Counted from the stretch's first letter, positions 31,482 to 42,080 are shown. The stretch is 64,000 nucleotides of DNA from Ariolimax columbianus (GCA_036924085.1 JAVGWX010000004.1:15276454-15340453), one strand, 5' to 3'. Made by a program: numbers and translations. Notes: generated by a model from the letters alone, not told the origin.

Positions 31482-34400
31482 ATGCACGGGGCCGCAAGCC
31501 TAACAAAACAGTGCAACGTAAATCGCAGTATGATGGCAGTACAACCTATCAGAAAAACGCATGGCGCTCATCCTGCGGAGTCCCGCCAGGCAGCGATAGT
31601 GCCGGGCCTCACGCCTCGAAGGGGCCCACCCTTGACTACTGGTGGTCACCCACCCATGTGTCGTGGAGTCAAGGCACATGGCTATGGGGCAACTTCTATT
31701 GGCCAAAACCTCAAGACCCTCAAAATACTACAGTGGAATGCGGAGGGAGTCATTAACAAAAAACTTTCCCTAACACACCACCTGCATGAAGGTAAGATTG
31801 ACGTGGCATGTATCCAGGAAACGCACCTCAACAATAACCATAAATTCTCAATCAGAGGATACCAGACCTTCCGTCTAGATAGAGAAGGCCACAAAGGAGG
31901 GGTCCTGATACTGACCAGAAACTGCATACCGAGTAGCGCGGTATCTGTCAATCACACCGGACAAGCAGAAATTGTAGGAGTTGACATAATGGCCCAAGAG
32001 ACGAAGCTCCGCATTTTCAATCTGTACGGACCACCAAATAGAGACCTATCGCTCTCGAGTATGGAGGTCAGAGACTCCAACTGCATAGTAGTTGGAGATT
32101 TCAACAGCCACTCGGAGAGATGGGGATACTCTGACACAGACAGCAGAGGTGACGAAGTGGAAGATTGGGAGATAGATGCAAATCTCTCCCTAATCAATAG
32201 GCCGGAGGATAGCCCTAGCTTCTATTCTAGAACATGGCGTACCACCTCGACTCCAGATTTGGCCTTCTCCACACAGGACATACACCATAAAATAGACCGC
32301 CAGGTGCTAAACCAACTGGCAGGTAGCGACCACAGGCCGATCAGACTAAAAATTGACATGGAAGTAGGCCCACAGGAAACAAAACCGCTCCCACGTTGGA
32401 ATTACAAACGAGCCGACTGGGACAGATTTGCAATCCTGACAGATGGGCTGTGTGAAACCATCAACACACGACACTCAAAAATGAAGCCCATGGTAGAGAG
32501 CCTAAGCAAGGCAATAATGCAAACCGCCACTAAAACCATCCCAAGAGGAGCTAGGAAAAACTATAAGCCCTACTGGAATGATGAGTTGCAGAAAGTGGAA
32601 GATGCAGTAACAAATGCTAGGAACATGGCAGAGCGAGAAAAATCCATGGAGGCAAACATCGCCCTCAAAGCCGCCGCGGCGAAGTACAAACACACTCTCA
32701 GGCAAACAGCAAGAGAAAGCTGGAAAAATAAAACGGAAAGTCTAAACCTGGACAAAGACGGGAACAAGCTATGGAAGCTAGTCAGAGCCATGAACGACGA
32801 AACCCCGTCAAATAAACAAATTACTATCAAGCAGGGCGAGAACTTGATCACAGGTAAGAAAGCCGATAACGCCTTTGTCGATCACTATGCCAGAGCAAAC
32901 CACATCGAGGTCCCTGCAGATAAGCATACAGACATTAGCGAAGAGCTAAAGGGACACGAAAACATAAATACGGCTCCTGAAGAGCACATGATGGCCAAAC
33001 TAACAATGCGCGAAATGGAAGAGGCTATGAGAACACTAAAGAAAAGGAAATCTCCCGGAAAAGACGGGATCACAAACGAAATGCTGATGGGGCTGGGCCA
33101 AACAGCGAAGAGGAAATTACTATCAGTCCTGAACCAAAGCTGGAAAAGGGGTATTGTACCCCAGGCATGGAAATACGCAATACTGGTACCAGTACCAAAG
33201 AAAGGAAAGGATAAAACAGATCCAAATGGATACAGGCCCATCAGCCTACTGAGCTGTGTCGGCAAGCTGATGGAACGGATGATAAACACCAGACTGATGT
33301 GGCATCTGGAAGAAAAACGAATACTAATTCCACAGCAAGCCGGCTTCAGACAGCACAGATCCACTGAGGACCAGGTTATCCTCATAGCCCAGGAGATAGA
33401 AGATGCCTACCAGGCACAGAAACACACAGTAGCTGTTTGGGTGGATCTGGAAAAGGCATTTGATAAAGTCTGGAAGGATGGACTTAGAGTCAAGCTAAGA
33501 AGAAGTGATGTCGGTGGGAAGATGTACAAGTGGATCAACCACTACCTCAAACAAAGAACGGCCAGAGTCCAAGTACAAGGGCAGATGAGCAAAAAGGTGA
33601 CACTCGAGCAGGGAGTACCCCAAGGGGGAGTATTGTCACCCACACTCTTCCTGGTATATATAAACGATATTACAGAGAATATACCAAGAAGAGTCCATAG
33701 CTCAATGTTTGCAGACGATCTGGCTATGTGGACCTCTGAAAAGAATCTCACCATAGCAAGAAATCGGATGCAGACGGCCCTAACATCGCTGGAAGAGTGG
33801 GCGAACTCATGGCTGGTCAAAATAAACGAGGAGAAAACCACATGCACAATATTCTCGCTTTCATTAAAACTCCAAAGTACCAAATTAAGTCTAAATGGCA
33901 AATTCCTGCAGCCAAACGACAACCCAACCTATCTGGGAGTCACATTTGATCGGCGCATGACATGGAAAAGTCAGATTGAGAGAAACCGAATGAAAGCCAG
34001 AGAAAGAATGGCAATCATGAGGAAACTTGCTGGCACAAGCTGGGGAGCAGACGAAGGCATACTAAAGATACTGTATACTGGAAGAGTGAGACCAGTTCTC
34101 GAGTATGGCATTGCGGCATGGACAACAGCAGCAAAGGCGAACTTCGATAAAGTTAACAAACTTCAAAACCAAGCCATGAGAATTATAACAGGTGGCATGA
34201 AGTCAACGCCAATTGTAGAACTTGAAAAGATTACAAAACTGCAATCCATGACCGATAGAAGAGACTGCAGAGCCCAGCTGCAGTCAGAGAAACTCCGAAG
34301 ACTGACTGACCATCCAATGCACCAGAGACTAAACAATTTGGGAAATGGGAAACTAAAGCGGAGAAACTTTGCAGAAATAGCCAAAGCAAAGATGCACGAA

Positions 34401-35390
34401 GATCCCATAATCGCACTAACAACACCAAAACCCATCAATACTGTACGAAAACCTACCTGGAGGCAGGATATATTTCCAGAAGTGGTAGAAAATATACCAG
34501 GTATTGCAAACAAAAACTGCCAGACTGAAAAAGAAAGGAGAGATACTACCCTAAGCTTCATAACGAAAAGCTACCCAAGCATGGACTGGACCCATGCATA
34601 CACCGACGGTTCTGTAACAAACACTACACAGAACGGAGGGGCAGGAGCATTCCTGAACCTACCAAATGGCAGACAAATAACACTGTCACTCGCTACTGGT
34701 AAGTACACAAGCAATTTCAGAGCGGAGGCAGAGGCACTGAGGGCGGCAGTGGAAGAAATGGTGACACACAGTGAAAATGAGAGCCAAATAGTCCTGCTGA
34801 CAGATGCTCTCGCCGTAGTCACAGCGCTAAAAAGCCAGAAAAACACTGAGCTTAATGACTTAAGAGCAGCACTCTGCAAACTGTGCCAGCAGTCCACACC
34901 AAAAATGGTAGTGGTACAGTGGGTTCCGTCACACTGCAACATCCAAGGCAACGAGGAGGCAGACAGACTGGCAAAAGAAGGTGCAAGACTACCACAAACA
35001 GATACCAGTATGACGTACGAAGAGTCAAAACGGCTTATCAAAGCCAGATACATGAACAAATGGGAAACCGAACATACTGGTTACACCAAAAACGATGCCT
35101 ATTACCAGTTGAACCGAAGAGAGCAGGTCGTTGTCTTAAGACTTCGCACTGGCCACAACAGACTGAGGTACCACCTATTCAACAAATTGAAGATAGGGTG
35201 TACCGACGAATGCCCGTGCGGTACTGGTAAAATGACCGCTGAACATCTGCTGCAGAACTGCCCGACATACGAGGATCAGAGAGAGCAGATGTGGCCATTA
35301 CCAGTGGAACTGCAAGACAAGCTCTATGGCAGTAGCGAGAGCCTCAGGATGACCGCCGCTTTTTTCGAAAAAATAATGGTTACTGTCTGA
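31482..35390 (+). CDS. LINE ORF2: endonuclease, reverse transcriptase, RNase H, Cys/His (1302 aa, intact)
   Basis: Single uninterrupted ORF of a non-LTR retrotransposon, probably of the I group. It nicks target DNA and copies its RNA there. AP-like endonuclease: LKILQWNAEG near residue 80, QETHL near 112, GDFNSHS near 205, GSDHRPI near 283. RT: NGYRPISLLS near 584, DLEKAFDKVW near 655, QGVPQGGVLSPTLFLVYIND near 710, catalytic FADD near 743. RNase H: YTDGS near 1039, FRAEAEALRAA near 1080, LLTDALAV near 1105, WVPSHCNIQGNEEADRLAKE near 1145-1165, with all four acidic positions present. C-terminal CTDECPCG...HLLQNC (Cys/His, near 1240). The start used is the first Met at 31482, inside a SINE-like module; the conserved endonuclease only begins near residue 80, so the true start may be later. 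All main motifs are intact. It is followed by a (GAA)n tail. Confidence 0.93.
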   Translation: MHGAASLTKQCNVNRSMMAVQPIRKTHGAHPAESRQAAIVPGLTPRRGPPLTTGGHPPMCRGVKAHGYGATSIGQNLKTLKILQWNAEGVINKKLSLTHHLHEGKIDVACIQETHLNNNHKFSIRGYQTFRLDREGHKGGVLILTRNCIPSSAVSVNHTGQAEIVGVDIMAQETKLRIFNLYGPPNRDLSLSSMEVRDSNCIVVGDFNSHSERWGYSDTDSRGDEVEDWEIDANLSLINRPEDSPSFYSRTWRTTSTPDLAFSTQDIHHKIDRQVLNQLAGSDHRPIRLKIDMEVGPQETKPLPRWNYKRADWDRFAILTDGLCETINTRHSKMKPMVESLSKAIMQTATKTIPRGARKNYKPYWNDELQKVEDAVTNARNMAEREKSMEANIALKAAAAKYKHTLRQTARESWKNKTESLNLDKDGNKLWKLVRAMNDETPSNKQITIKQGENLITGKKADNAFVDHYARANHIEVPADKHTDISEELKGHENINTAPEEHMMAKLTMREMEEAMRTLKKRKSPGKDGITNEMLMGLGQTAKRKLLSVLNQSWKRGIVPQAWKYAILVPVPKKGKDKTDPNGYRPISLLSCVGKLMERMINTRLMWHLEEKRILIPQQAGFRQHRSTEDQVILIAQEIEDAYQAQKHTVAVWVDLEKAFDKVWKDGLRVKLRRSDVGGKMYKWINHYLKQRTARVQVQGQMSKKVTLEQGVPQGGVLSPTLFLVYINDITENIPRRVHSSMFADDLAMWTSEKNLTIARNRMQTALTSLEEWANSWLVKINEEKTTCTIFSLSLKLQSTKLSLNGKFLQPNDNPTYLGVTFDRRMTWKSQIERNRMKARERMAIMRKLAGTSWGADEGILKILYTGRVRPVLEYGIAAWTTAAKANFDKVNKLQNQAMRIITGGMKSTPIVELEKITKLQSMTDRRDCRAQLQSEKLRRLTDHPMHQRLNNLGNGKLKRRNFAEIAKAKMHEDPIIALTTPKPINTVRKPTWRQDIFPEVVENIPGIANKNCQTEKERRDTTLSFITKSYPSMDWTHAYTDGSVTNTTQNGGAGAFLNLPNGRQITLSLATGKYTSNFRAEAEALRAAVEEMVTHSENESQIVLLTDALAVVTALKSQKNTELNDLRAALCKLCQQSTPKMVVVQWVPSHCNIQGNEEADRLAKEGARLPQTDTSMTYEESKRLIKARYMNKWETEHTGYTKNDAYYQLNRREQVVVLRLRTGHNRLRYHLFNKLKIGCTDECPCGTGKMTAEHLLQNCPTYEDQREQMWPLPVELQDKLYGSSESLRMTAAFFEKIMVTV

Positions 35391-35417
35391 CTGCGTACGA
35401 AGAAGAAGAAGAAGAAG
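35391..35417 (+). repeat. LINE 3' end and (GAA)n tail
   Basis: The stop codon is followed by CTGCGTACGAAG and six GAA triplets. The second copy ends in the same way (CTGCGTACGATGAAGAAG). Confidence 0.9.
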
Positions 35418-35431
35418 ATACAGACAGACAT

Positions 35432-35545
35432 ACACGCTTCACAGTTGTAAATCACAACTAGACATACAGACAGACTCGAGACATAGTTATGCATCATAAT
35501 TTCACAGACAGCAGGATGCATAGTTATAAATCACAACTGGACGAT
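35432..35545. repeat. AACTAGACAGAC satellite, right flank
   Basis: The repeat resumes after the LINE (GTAAATCACAACTAGACATA, CAGACAGACTCGAGACATAG) as at 26090-26640. Confidence 0.7.
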
Positions 35546-35580
35546 ATATGCATATTTGAATTAAGGTTTCTAATTATTAT

Positions 35581-35620
35581 TGTGGGGGGGGGGGGGGGGG
35601 GGGGGGGGCGGGGCGGGAAT
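35581..35620. repeat. Poly-G tract
   Basis: A run of about 26-28 G interrupted once or twice near its end. Its length is unreliable in any assembly. Confidence 0.9.
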
Positions 35621-35698
35621 TGTTCGGTTAGCTAAGGTCTCAAACTAAACTTGCTTGAATTCGATTCATGAACTAAGGAGGTTGTAACTCAGTTGAAT

Positions 35699-35765
35699 AT
35701 GAACCAATTACAGAATGGATGCTGAGGTCAGATGCACTGAGCTAAAATGCGCAAAACACAATTGA
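35699..35765 (+). mobile_element. SINE-1/SINE-2 module scrap
   Basis: GATGCTGAGGTCAGATGCAC, then GAGCTAAAATGCGCAAAACA resembles the SINE-1 central module. The head and tail are not recognisable. Confidence 0.5.
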
Positions 35766-35990
35766 ACGCGCTCCTTGTTTAAAAACAATGCAAACGAGAA
35801 ACAAATCCAGATACTTAAAGCAAAAATTGGTTCTTATAATGGCAAAAGAACTTATTTAATGTATTACGTATATAAATAAAACATAATTTAATTGTAAAAC
35901 AATTGATATATAAAGTACAGAATATTCATTAACAAAACTCACATGCTCATAATCATCAAAACTGTACATATATGAAAGGATGTTTTATCT
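35766..35990. other. Unassigned AT-rich sequence
   Basis: No feature recognised. Confidence 0.4.
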
Positions 35991-36220
35991 ACCCATACAG
36001 ATTTTGTCTCCTGTCTGTCTCGCATTGCCAGTATTGTTCTTCCTTTTCCTGCGTGAGCATGCAGCTTTGTAAGATGAGTTCCACAGTCATGGTATGCTCT
36101 CCACATGAACATTTGTCATCTGTCCCAATTCTCATTTTGTTGAAAAGATAACAATTGAGTCTGTTATGACCAGTTTTCAGTCTGAAGATGAGGACTTGCT
36201 GTTCTCTAGTTAAAGGTGCA
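35991..36220 (-). pseudogene. C-terminal piece of a relative of the 31.5-kb LINE
   Basis: Minus-strand translation gives REQQVLIFRLKTGHNRLNCY, then LFNKMRIGTDDKCSCGEHTM and LILQSC, which aligns residue for residue with the C-terminal Cys/His region of the LINE at 31482-35390 (REQVVVLRLRTGHNRLRYHL ... CPCG ... LLQNC). It is a 75-residue scrap of a related family with intact Cys/His spacing. Confidence 0.8.
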
Positions 36221-36258
36221 TATATGCATGAGCGTAAGTTGATTCCCCATAAGCCAAT

Positions 36259-36493
36259 ATGTACTTTGGGGTATAGGAAGTTCTCGATCTGTCATTAAGT
36301 CGTGTGATCCGATTTCTGAGGTCCACCTGAAGGATTTATAAAACTGATGAATAAAGGTAGCTTACCCATGAAGTCGCCAAACACTATACAGACTAGGTTT
36401 TCATTTTAGTTCTTGGAAAAAAAACAACACCGAATGTCTTACCGATGTTTTGAACGCAGCCACCGTGGTAAGAGAACCGATATCCATACCACT
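36259..36493 (-). mobile_element. SINE-3, copy 2
   Basis: Matches 27226-27440 over about 220 bp at high identity, with a short insertion (GATTTCT) near 36310. The A-box end is replaced at about 36493, so the tRNA-like head is lost or diverged. Confidence 0.75.
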
Positions 36494-36800
36494 TTGATTT
36501 ACCTTTCGGCTCCAAGGGAATCAAAGGCCCACCAACTAAGCTGGTCACTGTTCCAAAAGACTGTGTCTGAGCATTTACAAAGGCAGTTTCAATTGTAAAA
36601 AATGATGCATGATGAGGATGCTATCTCCACACACAATCCTCTTTAGTTGCCTTTTTGCGATAATCTTGGTTCTTTTCAACCCGGTTACCACTTGGGTTGG
36701 ACTTACTATAGTTGATAAACATTTCTCCCAGTTGTTAACTTCACCATACAATCTTCTTCTCTGTACATACTTGCAAATTCTATGTCTTGCTTGTATTTAG
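36494..36800. other. Unassigned sequence
   Basis: No feature recognised. Confidence 0.4.
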
Positions 36801-38170
36801 CATCGGTATCCCTTTGTTATTCATTTTCGACATTACTGTCCAATTCTTTCACAATTTTACCCTATTCCTTCACAAAATCACGCCCTTCTTTCACAGTTTC
36901 ATACAGTTCCGTCCCATTGCCTTCCCATTATTTCTTAACATCATACATATCTATTACACGTTCATATAGTTCTATTAATAAATTAATAATTCTACTACAA
37001 TTTCTCGTCATTCTGTCACATCTTGAAGTGCTTTCACAATTTATTCCAGTTCTGCCACAACTTGAAGTGCTTTCACTATTTATTCCAGTTATTTCACAAC
37101 TCGAAGATCTTTCATAATTTCTTTCAGTTTTGTCACATCTTGAAGTGCTTTCACAATTTATTCCAGTTCTGTCACAACTCGAAGTGCTTTCACGATTTAT
37201 TCCAGTTGTCACAACTCGAAGTGCTTTCACAATTTATTCCAGTTCTTACAACTCGAAGAGCTTTCAATATTTATTCCAGTTCTGTGACAAATGAAGACAG
37301 CTTTACACAGTTCTTTCACAGTTTTATGCTGTTTTAAAAATTGATTTTCGTGTTTTTGTTTCGCAACTTTAGACAGTTCTTTAACAATTTCAGACAATTC
37401 TATTTCAGTTTCGTATAATTCTGTCACAATTTCATTAAATTCTTTCACAGTTATTTTACAGATTCATACAGTTCTACTAAAATTTCATAGTTTTTTGTTC
37501 TCCTAAGCTTTAAGATGTTATTTACGAACTTCATGTAGCTATTTCATTAAGTTGCCATCAAATTCTTTCATAATTTAATTCAGTTCTTTCACAATTGAAA
37601 TCTGTTCTCTTGCAAGGTCGCGCAGTTATTTTACAATTTAATTCCAATATATCACAAGATCATACAGTTATACTACAATGTAATACAGTTCTTTCACAAC
37701 TTTCAGAAGTTTTTTCACAATCTCATGCAATGCTATCGCAACATCATTGCTTCTGTCACAATTTAAGGCAGCATTTTCATAACTTTACACAATTCTTACA
37801 GAGCGCCTTCTTGTTTTATCAAATTTCATGCTGTCTAGCCCAATTTACTGGAACCGTATCACAATGGCATGCCATTCTTTCCCAGTTTTAACGAAATTCT
37901 TTCTCAAATTTCTACCAGTTACGTATCTAGTTAAAGCAATCTTTTCACAGCTTCACGCAGTTCTTGCAATTGTATCAAATATAAAACTGTTTTGTTACAA
38001 CTTAGCACAATTATTTAACAATTTCCTACAGTTTTTCTCTCTCATATGTTCCGGTTCTATCACAATCTTCTGCAATTGTATCTCCATTTCCTACAATGCT
38101 ATAATGATTTCTACAATTTGGTGCATGTCTCACAATTTTAAGCAGATCATTCATAACTGTGACCGTGCAA
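36801..38170. repeat. Long degenerate satellite, ~28/57-bp period
   Basis: About 1.4 kb of drifting units built on TTCTTTCACAATTT plus an ACAGTTCT-like block; best preserved at 37020-37260 (CTTGAAGTGCTTTCACAATT, TATTCCAGTTCTGTCACAAC). The predicted frames on both strands are repeat artefacts. Confidence 0.8.
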
Positions 38171-38929
38171 ACTAAACACTCTGCTTATGTTATGCTGTTG
38201 ACATCGACTTGTTTGTTGGATTTTCTTTTAATTAGTTGAAAATCCGTCAGATTGCCTTGGTCTGGATACTAAACAAATTTTAGGAGGACAGCTCATAATT
38301 GGTACTCACCGCTTCTACAATGAGAAAAACTGGTTACTCATTTTTGTTGTTGCTGCAAACACTCTGTAGTATCTTAATCTCATATTTACCTAGACCGAGT
38401 GATCTATTAATGTTCTCAGTTGAACCATGTCACATTATTTGTCATGCACAATAAATCAATCAATTCGCTTGTTCTCCTGGGTCACGCGGGCAAGTAAGCA
38501 AACGTATCGTGTCGTTTCATCTGTTTTCTATTTCCCCGATCCGATTCCTGGGAAGTTATGCATTGCTAAATTATGTAATAATTTACCTGATTACATTAAT
38601 GAAAATAATAGAAATTAAAACATAAATAAACCAAGCGAAATCATCTGTAAACTATGTCAACGGTTAAATAAGAAATGTCATAAAACATACCTAGTATTGA
38701 ACATAAGGAAATATTGTCAAAGAAGATAGAAGGCTTCCTTGACCTTATGCAAATGCAACTAACGAGTTCAAATTGTTTAGTTAAGAAGACCTCATAACAA
38801 ATCAAATGCAGATCATTAATAGTACCAAAGCATGATGAGTATTGATAGCTCAATAAGTGGCAATCTCGTTTTTTCTCGCAGGTCACAACAGAGATACAAA
38901 GGGAGCGGGGAGGGGCGGCGTTGCGAAAC
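38171..38929. other. Unassigned sequence
   Basis: Open frames of 63 and 81 codons have no recognised motif. Confidence 0.4.
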
Positions 38930-39175
38930 GGTTGTTACTGTTGTTTGATGCTACTCGTACTATCTCTTGACAATGTTTCTTTGCTGGCAGGTTACAGTGG
39001 CTCTTCAGACAACACTAGAGAAAGTGGGCCAGGATCATCGTCCTGGCTGTAGTGCAATGCGGAGCTCCTTGTTAAGCTCAGTATAAGGTGGATCATAGTT
39101 TCGATCCTCTCTTTGTTACCAGACTGATGTAGTACATGATGTTTCCAGAAGCACGAACGAGGACGGAAGGAAGGT
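38930..39175 (-). mobile_element. Satellite-headed element, copy G
   Basis: Reverse-complement body with GATGCTACTCGTACTATCTC (compare GGAAGCTACTCGTGCTGAAT in copy F), GGTTACAGTGGCTCTTC and ATCATCGTCCTGGCTGTAGT. The array lies on its upstream side at 39176-40465. Confidence 0.65.
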
Positions 39176-40465
39176 GTCTTGATCAGTATGTTTCACCTGA
39201 CCCTGGTTACTTTTCTCTCCTACCTTGATCAGTATGTTTCACCTGACCCTGGTTACTTTTCTCTCCTACCTTGATCAGTATGTTTCACCTGACCCTTGTT
39301 ACTCTTCTCTCCCACCTTATTCAGTATGTTTCACCTGACCCTGGTTACTCTTCTCTCCCACCTTGATCAGTATGTTTCACCTGACCCTGGTTACTTTTCT
39401 CTCCCACCTTGATCAGTATGTTTCACCTGACCCTGGTTACTCTTCTCTACCACCTTGATCAGTATGTTTCACCTGACCCTGGTTACTCTTCTCTCCCACC
39501 TTGATCAGTATGTTTCACCTGACCCTGGTTACTCTTCTCTCCCACTTTGATCAGTATGTTTCACCTGATCATGGTTACTCTTCTATCCCACTTTGATCAG
39601 TATGTTTCACCTGACCTTGATTACTCTTCTCTTCCACCTTGATCAGTATGTTTCACCTGACCCTGGTTACTGTTCTCTCCCACCTTGATCAGTATGTTTC
39701 ACCTGACCCTGGTTACTCTTCTCTCCCACCTTGATCAGTATGTTTCACCTGACCCTGGTTACTCTTCTCTCCCACCTTGATCAGTATGTTTCTCCTGACC
39801 TTGATTACTCTTCTCTTCCACCTTGATCAGTATGTTTCATCTGACCCTGGTTACTCTTCTCTCCCACCTTGATCAGTATGTTTCACCTGACCCTGGTTAC
39901 TTTTCTCGCCCACCTTGATCAGTATGTTTCACCCGACCCTGGTTACTCTTCTCTCCCACTTTGATCAGTATGTTTCACCTGACCCTGGTTGCTCTTCTCT
40001 CCCACCTTGATCAGTATGTTTCACCTGACCCTGGTTACTCATCTCTCCCACTTTGATCAGTATGTTTCACCTGACCATGGTTACTCTTCTCTCCCACTTT
40101 GATCAGTATGTTTCACCTGACCCTGGTTACTCTTCTCCCCAACCTTGATCAGTATGTTTCACCTGACCCTGGTTACTCTTCTCTCCCACCTTGATCAGTA
40201 TGTTTCACCTGACCCTGGTTACTCTTCTCTCCCACCTTGATCAGTATGTTTCACCTGACCTTCATTACTCTTCTCTCCCACCTTTATCATTATGTTTAAC
40301 CTGATCCTAGTAACTGTTCTCTCCCACCTTGATCAGTATGTTTCACCTGACCCTGGTTACTCTTCTCTCCTACCTTGATCAGTATGTTTCACCTGACCCT
40401 GGTTACTCTTCTCTCCCACCTTGATCAGTATGTTTCACCCGACCCTGGTTACTCTTCTCTCCGTC
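39176..40465. repeat. 46-bp minisatellite head of copy G, ~28 units
   Basis: Very regular units: CCTTGATCAGTATGTTTCAC, CTGACCCTGGTTACTCTTCT, CTCCCA. On the minus strand it carries the AGGGTCAGGTGAAACATACT core shared with the other arrays of this family. Confidence 0.97.
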
Positions 40466-40762
40466 ACCTAAAGCTGATTGGTCTTCGGTACCGCAGAAAC
40501 GGTTAACGTGAACGGATCTCAATTCAAATATGTTTGTTTTCAGATTCATGAGATAACAAGTCATTGTACTATATGGACAATACCATTAAATAAAAATAAA
40601 TACAGAAGTCTAATGTATAAGCCAATTAGGTGGAAAAACATAGTACAAGCTTTAGGAAACATGGCGAATGAAAAAAACAATTATACTGTGGTAGAATTTG
40701 TTCAATTAAAGATATGGACCTTCGACGAGTGTACGTGGAGTGTGTTACTAATTACACGAGCA
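40466..40762. other. Unassigned open frame region
   Basis: A 95-codon plus frame (40478-40765) with no motif I recognise; it starts in the last satellite unit. Probably not a gene. Confidence 0.3.
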
Positions 40763-41052
40763 TGAATATCTGGTGAACATATGCTGAATATTCGCTAAAC
40801 ATCTGCTGAACATCTGCTGAATATTTGCTGAATATCTGCTGCATATTTGCTAAACATATGATAAACATCTGTACACGATTCGCTAAACATCTGCTGCATA
40901 TTTGCTAAACCGCTGCAGAACATCTGCTGAATATCTTCTGAAAATATTCGGAATATTCGCTAAACACCTGCTGATTATTTGCTAAACACCTGCTGAATAT
41001 TCTCTTAAAATCTGCTGAATATCTACTGAATATTCGCTAAACATGTGCTGCA
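40763..41052. repeat. Degenerate ~14-bp ATCTGCTGAATATT repeat
   Basis: Repeated ACATCTGCTGAATATTTGCT-type units with TTCGCTAAAC variants. Confidence 0.8.
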
Positions 41053-42038
41053 AAAGTTCTGATTGCATGACCAGCATATAAAACCGTTATGGCCAGCATT
41101 AATACCATTCATGAACAATCTACAAAGAAATGCATATAACCCAAGGTTAGCTACTTTCTATATATATATTCACGTCCAGTGTACAAAGAAAATAATGTAG
41201 CCAATCTTATTCATGACTACATTTATTCAAACGCTGGCCAGACATATATAACACTTCTTCCCATGATATGCTCCAGAATTTTGTTCTATTTTTTCTAATA
41301 TTTCTGGCTAATGCCCTATATTATGTTCTTTTTGTGTGCATACTAGTCTAGGATGTTGCAAACCTCAGCTGTACATACCACCAGTTTGTTATCTTATGTG
41401 AACTATCTCGGTCGATGTCAGTCTAAATTTCCACGTCTGAAGTCTCGCACTGTAATGTCCAATTGTTGAAATGGCATCTTCAATACAATCTTATTCTACT
41501 TAGCCCCAACACAATATTCTTGTCCTTATCAATACATCTTAAACGCAATCCTCTACTAATCGATGCCATCTTCAATACAATCTTCTCCTTCTAATCAATT
41601 TCCCTCCAAAATGAACATAATATCCCAACTACAAATGGAACCTTACTATAAAGTGAATTCATGCAGTCGTGACTCATGCAGCAACGTGAATCCATAATTA
41701 GGTTAGTGTCTCCGTGCACGCCCATGTAGTTGTCTTTTACGATAAGTATGTAGGTACAGTGGTTCATTCATCCTCAGTAAAGATCATCCCGGGGTCTAGA
41801 CGGAGGTTTTTGCAATCACTGTGAATCCTTTAACAGCTTTCTAAACAATACAAGTCGTGTTCGTCCAGCCATCTAGCCATCATGGTCGCTAGTGACCAAG
41901 CCGTCAATGTGTAAATATGTGTGCTTTCAATAAACATTTCAAAATTAGTAATTTATCTATCGTTTATCGATATCTTCAAGACTTTGTTTTGAGTACATTG
42001 TTATGCAAGTGTAAAAATAAAGTTAGCTGCCTTTACAA
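41053..42038. other. Unassigned sequence
   Basis: About 1 kb, AT-rich, with a weakly repetitive patch at 41480-41590 (CATCTTCAATACAATCTT twice). No gene supported. Confidence 0.4.
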
Positions 42039-42048
42039 AGGTGATGGA

Positions 42049-42080
<32 letters not shown>

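Larger units (their letters stand above)
28405..35431 (+). mobile_element. Single retrotransposition unit: ETS + deleted 18S + LINE
   Basis: The 14-mer ATACAGACAGACAT abuts the first ETS-like base on the left (28405-28418) and the (GAA)n tail on the right (35418-35431). Taken as a target duplication, it means that the roughly 7-kb segment from ETS to LINE tail inserted in one event from one RNA. Caveat: the flanks are a CAGACA-rich satellite, so a chance 14-bp match is more likely than in unique DNA. Confidence 0.7.

Noticed and set aside
31682..35230. Minus-strand and +2/+3 frames under the LINE ORF (up to 166 codons)
   Set aside because: Shadows of the 1302-codon frame; no motifs of their own.
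35581..35620. G-quadruplex regulatory element
   Set aside because: It is a plain homopolymer of uncertain length; nothing nearby suggests a promoter.
37023..37337. Phe-His-rich 104-codon frame
   Set aside because: Encoded by the degenerate TTCACAATTT satellite.
39176..40465. CRISPR-like look: a regular repeat with a conserved core
   Set aside because: Spacers are not unique, the whole 46-bp unit is repeated, and the sequence is eukaryotic. It is a minisatellite.
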